The translations under genes were made by a program, and so were the position numbers. Source: Oscillospiraceae bacterium (GTDB lineage Bacteria; Bacillota_A; Clostridia; Oscillospirales; JAAYXM01). Taken from it: a stretch of DNA of 16,340 nt. The notes below the pieces were generated by a model that saw only the letters and a list, made by a program, of their open reading frames with translations, ran no database searches and was not told the DNA's origin. Positions 1 through 5,431 of the stretch are shown one piece after another. Each line of letters starts with the position of its first letter. Within the stretch, counting starts at the first letter, position 1. Location: positions 1-16,340 of the forward strand of contig JAFQVE010000272.1 in assembly GCA_017408185.1 (NCBI GenBank), written 5' to 3'.

Positions 1-39
1 ATATATATTATGAAGCATATAACAATTTATACCGACGGC
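1..39. repeat. Direct repeat copy 1 (rnhA start)
   Basis: These 39 bases recur at 171-209 with one mismatch (T30 versus C200). The unit holds the AT-rich leader, the ATG and the first ten codons of rnhA. The two copies are offset by 170 bp. Similarity stops abruptly after base 39, so this is a truncated duplicate; what lies left of base 1 is not visible. Confidence 0.9.
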
Positions 40-51
40 AAGAACTGCTGA
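10..51 (+). pseudogene. Truncated 5' copy of rnhA
   Basis: An ATG at 10 opens the same reading frame as the intact RNase HI gene at 180 and encodes its first ten residues ([10 protein letters not shown]), including the first catalytic Asp. It then diverges and stops at TGA 49-51 after 13 codons. The downstream sequence is a hairpin-rich segment, not rnhA. It cannot encode an enzyme. Either a repeat element landed in the gene and the start was duplicated, or a short tandem duplication decayed. It could still give a tiny peptide if the original promoter and ribosome binding site lie upstream of the window. Confidence 0.75.
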
Positions 52-108
52 CGCAGTTTTGCAAGATGTCCCCACTCGCTCGCCGCTAAAGCGGCAACCG
101 CTCGGGGA
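38..108. repeat. REP-like hairpin segment
   Basis: Two hairpins stand in tandem. The first pairs 38-48 with 53-62 (GCAAGAACTGC / GCAGTTTTGC, one bulge, loop TGAC). The second is closed by TCCCC 69-73 with GGGGA 104-108 and has an inner stem GCCGC 82-86 / GCGGC 91-95 with loop TAAA. Read on the - strand the second begins TGTCATCCCCGAGCG, which resembles the TGTCATTCCGAGCG-type intergenic repeats common in many bacterial genomes; that likeness is from memory. The segment fills most of the space between the two rnhA start copies. Confidence 0.5.
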
Positions 109-170
109 TGACAAACACGCGCCGTCGGCGACAAAGACGGAACATTGCAATAGCTCAAATATTTCAAAGG

Positions 171-209
171 ATATATATTATGAAGCATATAACAATTTAC
201 ACCGACGGC
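171..209. repeat. Direct repeat copy 2 (intact rnhA start)
   Basis: This is the partner of bases 1-39 (38 of 39 identical) and forms the real leader, start codon and first codons of rnhA. Confidence 0.9.
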
Positions 210-629
210 GCGTGTTCCGGCAATCCCGGACCGGGCGGTTGGGGGGCAATACTTGAATACAACGGAATAGAAAAGGAAATGTCCGGCGGTGAGGCGGATA
301 CCACAAACAACCGTATGGAATTAACAGGCGTTATCTCCGCGCTCTCTGCTCTCCGTGAGCCGTGTTCTGTCTCGCTTTACACCGACAGCAAATATATTGT
401 TGACGGAATAAATCAGGGCTGGGCAAAAAAATGGAGACAAAATAACTGGATGCGAAACAAAAAGGAAAAAGCATTAAACCCCGATTTATGGGAAAAGCTT
501 TTAAACCTTCTTGATATACATGACGTGACCTTTATATGGGTTAAAGGTCACGCTACAAACCCAAAAAACAACCGCTGTGATGAGCTTGCGGTTGCACAAA
601 GTAAGAAAAACAGTATACAAAATGTATAA
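180..629 (+). CDS. rnhA: Ribonuclease HI
   Basis: The 149-residue product is a single-domain RNase HI, which cuts the RNA strand of RNA-DNA hybrids (R-loops, primer remnants). The full DEDD metal-binding set is visible: D9 in [12 protein letters not shown]47 in NNRMEL, D69 in [10 protein letters not shown] and D134 in NNRCDELA, with the assisting H124 in VKGHATNP. The length equals the usual 145-160 residues. I take ATG 180 as the start because an AAAGG ribosome binding site lies 9-10 nt upstream and the family begins here; the frame is open further upstream to 108 but that would add a basic non-homologous tail. The gene precedes the cysteine desulfurase by 31 nt on the same strand. Its first 39 bp including leader are duplicated upstream, so its native promoter may have been displaced. 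Confidence 0.96.
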   Translation: MKHITIYTDGACSGNPGPGGWGAILEYNGIEKEMSGGEADTTNNRMELTGVISALSALREPCSVSLYTDSKYIVDGINQGWAKKWRQNNWMRNKKEKALNPDLWEKLLNLLDIHDVTFIWVKGHATNPKNNRCDELAVAQSKKNSIQNV

Positions 630-660
630 AAGCAAATTTATTTTCCAAGGAGGAATACAA

Positions 661-1833
661 ATGATATACGCAGACAACTCGGCTACAACGCGCACAAAGC
701 CGGAGGTCTTGGATAAAATGCTTCCGTATTTCACTGAGCATTACGGTAATCCGTCAAGTCTTTATGCCTTTGCGTATGATGCAAAGCGCGCTGTTGAAAA
801 TGCACGCGAGGAAGTTGCAAAGGTAATTGGCGCGCGCGGAAAGGAAATTTTCTTCACAAGCTGCGGGAGCGAATCCGATAACTGGGTGCTGCGCGGAGTT
901 ACATCAAAGCTTCGTGACAAGGGAAATCACATAATTACCTCGTGCATAGAGCATCCGGCGATTATGGAAACCTGCAAGCAGCTTGAAAAACAGGGTATAA
1001 GAGTTACGTATCTTCCGGTTGATGAGTACGGCTCGGTTTCTGTTGACGACCTTAAAGCTGCGATATGTGATGAGACAATTCTCATTTCAATTATGACTGC
1101 GAATAACGAAATAGGAACAATCCAGCCGATACGCGAAATTGGTGCCATAGCAAAGGAAAAAGAAATCTTTTTCCACACAGATGCTGTTCAGGCATATGGG
1201 CATATTCCGATAAACGTTGACGAGATGAATATTGATTTTCTCTCGCTTTCCGGTCATAAAATCGGTGCACCGAAAGGAATAGGCGCTCTTTACATCCGCT
1301 CCGGAATCCGCATTGACAACTTGATTTACGGCGGAGGGCAGGAAAAAAGACGCCGCGCCGGAACGGAAAATGTTCCGTATATCGTTGCGTTGGGAGAGGC
1401 GGCACGTCTTGCAAATGAACATATGAGCGAAAACATTGCCCGCCTTACAAAAATGCGTGATGCGCTTATTGAGAGAGTTCTCAAAATTCCGTATACACGG
1501 CTTACAGGGCATCCGACAAACCGTCTCCCAGGTCTTTGCAGTATTGTAATTGAGGGAATCGAGGGTGAGGCATTGCTTCTTAATATGTTCAATGAGGGAA
1601 TATGTGCAAGCTCCGGCTCTGCATGCTCATCCGGCTCACTTGACCCGTCACATGTTCTGCTTTCAATAGGGCTTCCGCATCATATTGCGCACGGTTCTCT
1701 CCGTCTTTCTCTCGGTGAGGATAATGCAGAGGGAGATGAAATTAAGATTGCAGAAGCAGTTGAGAAGGTTGCGGCAAAGCTTCGTGCAATGAGTCCGGTC
1801 TGGGAAAACGGGAAACCGGTCTGGGAAGAATAA
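661..1833 (+). CDS. Cysteine desulfurase, class I (NifS/IscS type)
   Basis: The 390-residue product is a PLP enzyme that takes sulfur from L-cysteine as a protein persulfide for Fe-S cluster assembly. The fold-type I aspartate and histidine region is HTDAVQAYGHIP, the PLP lysine is K200 in LSLSGHKIGAPKG, and the persulfide cysteine is C322 in SGSACSSGSLDPSH, the motif of group I NifS/IscS. A second cysteine, C315, lies just before it. The N-terminus (YADNSATT) and length are normal. A strong AGGAGG-like site at about 648-653 sets the ATG at 661 rather than an upstream in-frame ATG at 577 that overlaps rnhA. The NifU scaffold follows after 17 nt, so the pair forms the sulfur donor and scaffold of one assembly system. 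Whether to call it iscS or nifS cannot be settled from the window. Confidence 0.95.
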   Translation: MIYADNSATTRTKPEVLDKMLPYFTEHYGNPSSLYAFAYDAKRAVENAREEVAKVIGARGKEIFFTSCGSESDNWVLRGVTSKLRDKGNHIITSCIEHPAIMETCKQLEKQGIRVTYLPVDEYGSVSVDDLKAAICDETILISIMTANNEIGTIQPIREIGAIAKEKEIFFHTDAVQAYGHIPINVDEMNIDFLSLSGHKIGAPKGIGALYIRSGIRIDNLIYGGGQEKRRRAGTENVPYIVALGEAARLANEHMSENIARLTKMRDALIERVLKIPYTRLTGHPTNRLPGLCSIVIEGIEGEALLLNMFNEGICASSGSACSSGSLDPSHVLLSIGLPHHIAHGSLRLSLGEDNAEGDEIKIAEAVEKVAAKLRAMSPVWENGKPVWEE

Positions 1834-1850
1834 GAAAGGAGTTTTATATT

Positions 1851-2285
1851 ATGTATAGCGAAAAGGTACTTGACCATTTTTCAAATCCGCGCAACGTCGG
1901 CGAGCTTGAAGGCGCAAACGCTATCGGGCAGGTCGGCAACTCAAAGTGCGGTGATATCATGAAAATGTATATGAAGATTGACGAGAACGACATTATAACC
2001 GATGTAACGTTCAAAACATTTGGTTGCGGTGCGGCAGTTGCAACAAGCTCTATGGCAACCGAGATGGTAAAGGGCAAGAGCATTGAAGAGGCACTTACCC
2101 TTACAAACAAAGCTGTTGCAGAGGCACTTGACGGACTTCCGCCGGAGAAGCTTCACTGCTCCGTGCTTGCGGAAGAGGCGATAAAGTCTGCAATTGCAGA
2201 CTACTATAAGCGTCAGGGAAAGGATCCGGGCAAGCTCGGTCTCTGTGACGGCAACTGCGAAAACTGCTGCTCACATAATAAGTAA
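1851..2285 (+). CDS. nifU: Fe-S cluster scaffold, NifU/IscU N-terminal type
   Basis: The 144-residue product is an IscU-like scaffold on which Fe-S clusters form with sulfur from the desulfurase encoded just upstream. The three cluster cysteines are C33 (GNSKCGD), C59 (FGCGAAVATSS) and C103 (HCS), with D35 and H102 in the expected places. There is no IscU LPPVK chaperone motif; the equivalent stretch is LPPEKLHCS. The C-terminus is unusual in ending with four cysteines in nine residues (C132, C136, C139, C140) after GKLGLCDGN. This tail occurs in clostridial NifU-like proteins as far as I recall. The ribosome binding site AAAGGAG is 9 nt before the ATG. No terminator is seen directly after the stop; the promoter of the antisense RNA begins 10 nt downstream, so read-through would feed that RNA. 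Confidence 0.93.
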   Translation: MYSEKVLDHFSNPRNVGELEGANAIGQVGNSKCGDIMKMYMKIDENDIITDVTFKTFGCGAAVATSSMATEMVKGKSIEEALTLTNKAVAEALDGLPPEKLHCSVLAEEAIKSAIADYYKRQGKDPGKLGLCDGNCENCCSHNK

Positions 2286-2294
2286 ATTTCGTGC

Positions 2295-2322
2295 TTGACA
2301 AAAGCCGAAAATATGGTATACT
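2295..2322 (+). promoter_or_regulatory. Promoter of the antisense (antitoxin) RNA
   Basis: TTGACA 2295-2300 and TATACT 2317-2322 are separated by 16 bp, a near-consensus sigma-A promoter. The predicted start is near 2329. It points toward the toxin gene on the opposite strand. Confidence 0.8.
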
Positions 2323-2328
2323 AAAAAT

Positions 2329-2425
2329 AGAAAAAGGCTACCGGCAGACGGTTAGCCCTCAGAATTAAACTAATCTAAAAGTTTTAGACCGCTTGCTTCC
2401 AGGCTCGGCGGTCTAATTCTTTTTT
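2329..2425 (+). ncRNA. Antisense RNA of a type I toxin-antitoxin-like locus
   Basis: From the promoter at 2295-2322 a ~97-nt RNA runs to an intrinsic terminator made of TAGACCGC 2385-2392 and GCGGTCTA 2408-2415 (perfect 8-bp stem) followed by six T at 2420-2425. It has no credible coding sequence. It overlaps the last codons and the whole 3' untranslated region of the small hydrophobic-peptide mRNA on the other strand, so it would base-pair with that mRNA over nearly its full length, as in TxpA/RatA and BsrG/SR4. Its 5' part (GGCTACC, ACGGTTAG, CCCTC) also copies blocks of the toxin leader, so its CCCTC could pair with the toxin Shine-Dalgarno in trans. Presence is inferred from promoter plus terminator. 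Confidence 0.7.
2331..2357 (-). terminator. Terminator of the toxin mRNA
   Basis: Read on the - strand, GGCTA-A-CCG, a five-base loop, CGG-TAGCC (one bulge) forms an 8-bp stem followed by TTTTT and more T-rich sequence. It closes a transcript that starts near 2551. The start region of the antisense RNA falls inside it. Confidence 0.6.
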
Positions 2426-2478
2426 ATTGCAATGATAGTATAAAAAACAATAATCAAAATTACTGTTATGTACTCCAT
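2413..2478 (-). CDS. Small hydrophobic type I toxin-like peptide (21 aa)
   Basis: The 21-residue peptide starts MEYITVILIIVF and ends AIKKN: one hydrophobic membrane-spanning helix with a short lysine-rich tail, the plan of type I toxins such as Fst, TxpA and BsrG. It has a strong GGAGGG ribosome binding site (2486-2491) 7 nt before the ATG. An alternative ATG abuts that site and is out of frame. The - strand promoter at 2558-2586 and terminator at 2331-2357 define a ~220-nt mRNA with a ~73-nt leader. The Shine-Dalgarno can be hidden in a hairpin (2486-2490 with 2497-2501). An antisense RNA covers the 3' end. I do not recognise the exact toxin family and membrane toxicity is inferred from architecture. 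The gene is too short for routine annotation. Confidence 0.68.
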   Translation of the reverse strand: MEYITVILIIVFYTIIAIKKN

Positions 2479-2485
2479 TTAACAT

Positions 2486-2501
2486 CCCTCCATTCAGAGG
2501 G
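2486..2501 (-). promoter_or_regulatory. Shine-Dalgarno-sequestering hairpin in the toxin leader
   Basis: On the - strand CCCTC, loop TGAATG, GAGGG gives a perfect 5-bp stem that buries the GGAGGG ribosome binding site of the small peptide. The same CCCTC can instead pair with GAGGG near the 3' end of the mRNA (complement of 2356-2360), so two exclusive folds are possible. Confidence 0.55.
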
Positions 2502-2557
2502 CAAGAGTTAACCGCCTACCGTATGTTGGTAGCCTGTCGGAAAAGTCTGACATATAT

Positions 2558-2586
2558 ATTTTAGCATATGTTATTCCGGATATCAA
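2558..2586 (-). promoter_or_regulatory. Promoter of the toxin mRNA
   Basis: On the - strand TTGATA (2581-2586) and TAAAAT (2558-2563) have a 17-bp spacer; transcription would start near 2551. It stands back to back with the + strand promoter at 2596-2624. Confidence 0.75.
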
Positions 2587-2595
2587 TAAAAAAGC

Positions 2596-2624
2596 TTTAC
2601 AAAACGAATAATTTGTGTTATTAT
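2596..2624 (+). promoter_or_regulatory. Promoter of structured RNA copy 1
   Basis: TTTACA 2596-2601 and TATTAT 2619-2624 with a 17-bp spacer. The purine G2631, seven bases after the -10 box, is the first base of the long stem of the RNA. Confidence 0.7.
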
Positions 2625-2630
2625 AAAGAT

Positions 2631-2849
2631 GCCAAACTAACTGAATAAAAAAAGAAATTGGGAGTTTTTTTATTTTCAAGGTAGCTTTATGCTCTTTTTT
2701 ACTCATATCGTTTTTAGGTTTGTAAAAAATGCAAACTCTATTGGGCGATATTGAGTAATCTTGGTAATTATTCCAATTTCTGTTCAGGTTAGTTTGGCGA
2801 CTATCGGAGTTTGCGTTTTTGTGCGTCTGCTTCGGTAGGCGCATTTTTT
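2631..2849 (+). ncRNA. Structured pseudoknotted RNA, copy 1 (unrecognised family)
   Basis: A ~219-nt RNA gene without coding capacity. The outer stem pairs 2631-2641 with 2788-2798 (11 perfect pairs), continues with TGAA/TTCA (2642-2645, 2783-2786) and AGAAATTGG/CCAATTTCT (2653-2661, 2773-2781). An inner stem pairs 2701-2710 with 2746-2756 with one bulge. The loop bases GCAAACTC 2731-2738 are complementary to GAGTTTGC 2807-2814 just outside the stem, making a pseudoknot; GGTTTG 2717-2722 competes for the same bases. A terminator follows: 2821-2830 with 2835-2844, loop TTCG, then T2844-2849. A second copy lies at 15893-16057 with the same plan and shared blocks AACTGAATA, TGCA(A/T)ACTCTATT and a UUCG terminator. 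It stands alone, upstream of no + strand gene, so it is more like a small RNA than a riboswitch. Confidence 0.72.
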
Positions 2850-2889
2850 ATTTATCTTCGGTTACCACACTTTTTGATAAAGTCACCAC

Positions 2890-2937
2890 AACCACACAAC
2901 CCGCCAAGGAAGAAATTCCGCGGCGGGTTGTGTGGTT
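2890..2937. terminator. Large palindrome, probable transcription terminator
   Basis: AACCACACAACCCGCC 2890-2905 and its exact complement 2922-2937 form a perfect 16-bp stem with a 16-base loop, 10 bp after the stop of the - strand peptidase gene. Neither side carries a good T-run, so this could be a strong hairpin terminator or a 3' stabiliser. It also separates the peptidase from the RNA gene on the other strand. Confidence 0.6.
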
Positions 2938-2947
2938 AAATTATTAT

Positions 2948-4576
2948 TTACGATATATATTTCCATGGGTTGGTGTATCTGCCGTTTACGTGAACTTCAA
3001 AGTGGCAGTGCGGGCCGGAACTGTTTCCGGTGCTTCCCATTTTTGCAATCTGCTCGCCCTTTGCAACTTTTTGCCCGACGGAAACAAGAACCTTTGAGTT
3101 ATGGGCATAGTAGGTTTCAATACCGTTGCCGTGGTTAATTACAACGAGATAACCCCAGCCTCCGCGCTTCCAGCCTGCCCATGTTACCGTGCCGCCGTCT
3201 GCCGCGGAAATACGTGTGCCGTGCTTTGCTGCAAAGTCAACACCTTTGTGCATGCTGCCCCGGCGCATACCGTAGTTTGAAGAGATAATTGCACCGCGTA
3301 CCGGGCGGGAAAGCTTGCCGGTTGCCATTGTCTTCGGGCGGGCTTTTGTTCCGACCTGAACAACCTTTGTTACCGGTTGCTGCGTTACCGAGCTTGAAAT
3401 AATGTCACGCTTGGTTTCTTTGTTGTCTACATAAGTTACATCGGCAACAACCTTGCGCGTACCGACACTGCCTTGCGTTACGACCTTTTTAGTACCCTTG
3501 TAAAGAGAATCCGTCTCAACGGTTTTTGTTTCATACGGAATTGTTTCCGTATATTCAACGCGTCTTACAGCTTCAACGGAAAGGAAGGGAATTTCGCGTC
3601 CGACCGTGACCTTTTTTCCGGCACGAAGCTTATTTGAGCGAAGTCCCGGATTGAGCTCAAGGAGGTCTTCACGCGTCATACCGTTTTTCTTTGCGATAGA
3701 GTCAAGCGTGTCACCGTACTCTATGGTATATTCGCGCGTTGAATGGATTTTCGAAGTAAGCTTTTCGCGGATTTCGTCATATGAAATGAGCTTTGAGGCA
3801 TCTACGTATCTTTTTGATATGCTTACATCCTGTGCAAAGTGCGCGCGGACGTTGGGATCGTTGTGATAAAGAAGCTCGTCAATCATATTCTGGAGAGTTT
3901 CACGGTTGCGGCTTGCACCGATAACCTCACCGTCAACAGTGAGCGCATAAAGCTCCGAAACCTCTTTGATGTTAGAAAAGAAGAACGAGCTTAGCGCTTG
4001 CTTTGAAAGAACCTTTTCTCGGGGAACAATGCCAAGTTCAAAACGCACATTTGAGGATACGCTGTACGGGCGCTCCAATATTTCGCTTGCACGCGCCTCG
4101 ACAAAAGAAAGAGCCTCGTTGTATTCATCACGATTATAAACATAGCCGAGTTCCTTGCCGTCAACGGTAATCTTAACACCAACGCTGTAAAGCGTGGATG
4201 CAATAAGAAGAAACGTTACCGCGAGAACAACAGAAACAAGGGCAAAACGGTTTGCACGAAACTGAGAAAGCCAAACAGTTGCGCGGTGAGAAAGACAGCG
4301 AAGCTTAATCCGCGCTTCACCGAGAAAAGAGGATGCTGCGCTTATCGCCGCCACGGCATAAACAGAGGAGGGGGAGAGAACGCGCGAAAGAAAGAACGTC
4401 CAGAAAATGACGGAAGCGTGGATGACCTTTGAAAAGGCAAAGGAAAACGCTTCATATAAAACGGCGAGAATACCGAAAATAAAATCAGCTATTTTGTTTT
4501 TATCCGACGCAAACGACGGGACAGCCGGGCTGTCACAGATCGCTGCGTCAAAGCTTTGCTGTGCATCTCTTTCCAA
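2948..4576 (-). CDS. Membrane-anchored LysM-G5-M23 cell-wall peptidase
   Basis: The product (542 residues from a TTG start) is a peptidoglycan endopeptidase of the M23/LytM family facing the cell wall. In order: a ~110-residue N-terminal region with hydrophobic stretches, a clear membrane helix at about 111-133 (FALVSVVLAVTFLLIAS), a linker region, a LysM wall-binding domain at 283-325 (YTIEYGDTLDSIAKKNG), a G5 domain at about 337-411, and the M23 domain at about 440-540. The zinc and catalytic residues are H443 and D447 (HKGVD), H492 (YYAH) and H523/H525 (HCHFE). TTG 4574-4576 is chosen because AAGGAG lies 8 nt before it; the GTG at 4585 would overlap that site, and the nearby ATG is out of frame. 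Consensus promoter and WalR-like sites precede it, which fits a wall-hydrolase gene. Confidence 0.92.
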   Translation of the reverse strand: MERDAQQSFDAAICDSPAVPSFASDKNKIADFIFGILAVLYEAFSFAFSKVIHASVIFWTFFLSRVLSPSSVYAVAAISAASSFLGEARIKLRCLSHRATVWLSQFRANRFALVSVVLAVTFLLIASTLYSVGVKITVDGKELGYVYNRDEYNEALSFVEARASEILERPYSVSSNVRFELGIVPREKVLSKQALSSFFFSNIKEVSELYALTVDGEVIGASRNRETLQNMIDELLYHNDPNVRAHFAQDVSISKRYVDASKLISYDEIREKLTSKIHSTREYTIEYGDTLDSIAKKNGMTREDLLELNPGLRSNKLRAGKKVTVGREIPFLSVEAVRRVEYTETIPYETKTVETDSLYKGTKKVVTQGSVGTRKVVADVTYVDNKETKRDIISSSVTQQPVTKVVQVGTKARPKTMATGKLSRPVRGAIISSNYGMRRGSMHKGVDFAAKHGTRISAADGGTVTWAGWKRGGWGYLVVINHGNGIETYYAHNSKVLVSVGQKVAKGEQIAKMGSTGNSSGPHCHFEVHVNGRYTNPWKYIS

Positions 4577-4608
4577 GCATCTCACTCCTTTTGAACATAA
4601 AGATATCG

Positions 4609-4636
4609 GTTACAAACCGGTTACAAAGTAATTACA
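4609..4636 (-). promoter_or_regulatory. WalR-like triple half-site
   Basis: On the - strand three TGTAAY hexamers lie at exact 11-bp steps: TGTAAT (4631-4636), TGTAAC (4620-4625), TGTAAC (4609-4614), each separated by 5 bp. Both adjacent pairs match the WalR (YycF) consensus TGTWAH-N5-TGTWAH. They start at the last base of the -10 box and extend about 20 bp past the transcription start, a position that favours repression. The downstream gene is a peptidoglycan hydrolase, the typical WalR target. PhoP boxes have similar spacing but a poorer sequence fit. Confidence 0.6.
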
Positions 4637-4664
4637 TTATAGCGTACTTTTTGTTTTATGTCAA
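4636..4664 (-). promoter_or_regulatory. Consensus promoter of the M23 peptidase gene
   Basis: On the - strand TTGACA (4659-4664) and TATAAT (4636-4641) are both perfect, with a 17-bp spacer. The start would be near 4629, about 50 nt before the TTG codon. Confidence 0.85.
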
Positions 4665-4736
4665 CCCTTTTCAGAATTGTTTACAATTTTTTTAATAGCC
4701 AAAACCCGCCATTTTCCGCGCTTTAAATAAAAATCA

Positions 4737-4758
4737 CCGCCGGAGAAAACTCCGACGG
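4737..4758 (-). terminator. Rubrerythrin terminator
   Basis: On the - strand CCGTCGGAG, loop TTTT, CTCCGGCGG forms a 9-bp stem with one mismatch, followed by TGATTTTTATTT. It lies 25 bp after the rubrerythrin stop. Confidence 0.75.
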
Positions 4759-4782
4759 CTTTGTAATCAAAAGTGAATTAAA

Positions 4783-5322
4783 TTAATAATTTGTTTTTAA
4801 AAGCTCGAAATATGCCTGCGGATGAGCGCAAACAGGGCAAAGCTGGGGAGCACCGTTGCCAACGTGAATGTGACCACAGTTGGAGCACTGCCAGACAACG
4901 TCACCCTCGCGGGAGAAGACGGCACCTGTTTCGATATTTGAGAGAAGCTTTCTGTATCTTGCTTCATGCTCTTTTTCGATTTTGCCTACTGCTTCAAAAA
5001 GATATGCAATTCTGTCAAAGCCCTCTTCCTTTGCGGTCTTTGCCATATTCGCATACATATCCGTCCACTCATAGTTTTCGCCGTCTGCGGCATCCTTGAG
5101 GTTTACGGTTGTTGCGGGGATTTCTTCGTCATGGAGAAGCTTAAACCAAAGCTTTGCATGCTCTTTTTCGTTGTTTGCAGTTTCAGTGAAAATAGCGGAA
5201 ATCTGCTCATAGCCTTCTTTTTTTGCCTTGGAAGCATAGTATGTATACTTATTTCTTGCCTGACTTTCTCCGGCAAATGCCTCCCAGAGGTTTGCCTCTG
5301 TCTTTGAACCCTTTAAATTCAT
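4783..5322 (-). CDS. rbr: Rubrerythrin
   Basis: The 179-residue product is a cytoplasmic non-heme diiron protein that reduces hydrogen peroxide in anaerobes. Residues 1-135 form the ferritin-like four-helix domain, with ligand motifs E19 (GESQARNKY), E52 and H55 (NNEKEH), E85 (ENYEWTD) and E116/H119 (GKIEKEHE). Residues 141-179 form a rubredoxin-like domain with C146/C149 (CSNC) and C162/C165 (CPVC) that would pass electrons to the diiron site. Length and domain order are normal. The start is the ATG at 5322, 8 nt after GAGGAG; an ATG 18 nt upstream overlaps this site. It is transcribed divergently from hypF, from its own promoter and with its own terminator, so it is a single-gene unit. Confidence 0.96.
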   Translation of the reverse strand: MNLKGSKTEANLWEAFAGESQARNKYTYYASKAKKEGYEQISAIFTETANNEKEHAKLWFKLLHDEEIPATTVNLKDAADGENYEWTDMYANMAKTAKEEGFDRIAYLFEAVGKIEKEHEARYRKLLSNIETGAVFSREGDVVWQCSNCGHIHVGNGAPQLCPVCAHPQAYFELLKTNY

Positions 5323-5373
5323 GTTAAAAACTCCTCTCAAAATGAAAATTGGTATTTACTTTTGACCAAAAAT

Positions 5374-5402
5374 ATAATATCATATATTTGAAATATTGTC
5401 CA
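5374..5402 (-). promoter_or_regulatory. Rubrerythrin promoter with inverted repeat
   Basis: On the - strand TGGACA (5397-5402) and TATTAT (5374-5379) have a 17-bp spacer. An inverted repeat AAATATA-N6-TATATTT (5370-5389) covers the -10 box and may be an operator. It does not match the 7-1-7 PerR box, although a peroxide regulator would be the expected controller. Confidence 0.6.
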
Positions 5403-5431
5403 GTGTTAAAATTTAAAATCGGGAGAAAAAC

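Noticed and set aside
2631..2798. The long inverted repeat of structured RNA copy 1 read as a MITE with terminal inverted repeats.
   Set aside because: The conserved part extends beyond the repeat to the pseudoknot partner and terminator, both copies have matching promoters, and no target-site duplication is seen. A mobile origin of the RNA gene is still possible.
2494..2844. A 116-codon - strand open frame across the structured RNA.
   Set aside because: It covers the RNA stems and terminator in antisense, has low-complexity Asn/Lys-rich composition, no ribosome binding site, and overlaps the toxin promoter.
5370..5389. PerR box in the rubrerythrin promoter.
   Set aside because: The inverted repeat is 7-6-7 rather than the 7-1-7 TTATAATNATTATAA pattern, so the regulator is left open.
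5362..5390. A hypF promoter on the + strand starting from TTGACC near 5363.
   Set aside because: No -10 box at acceptable spacing; the AT-rich stretch is better explained by the opposing rubrerythrin promoter and its inverted repeat.
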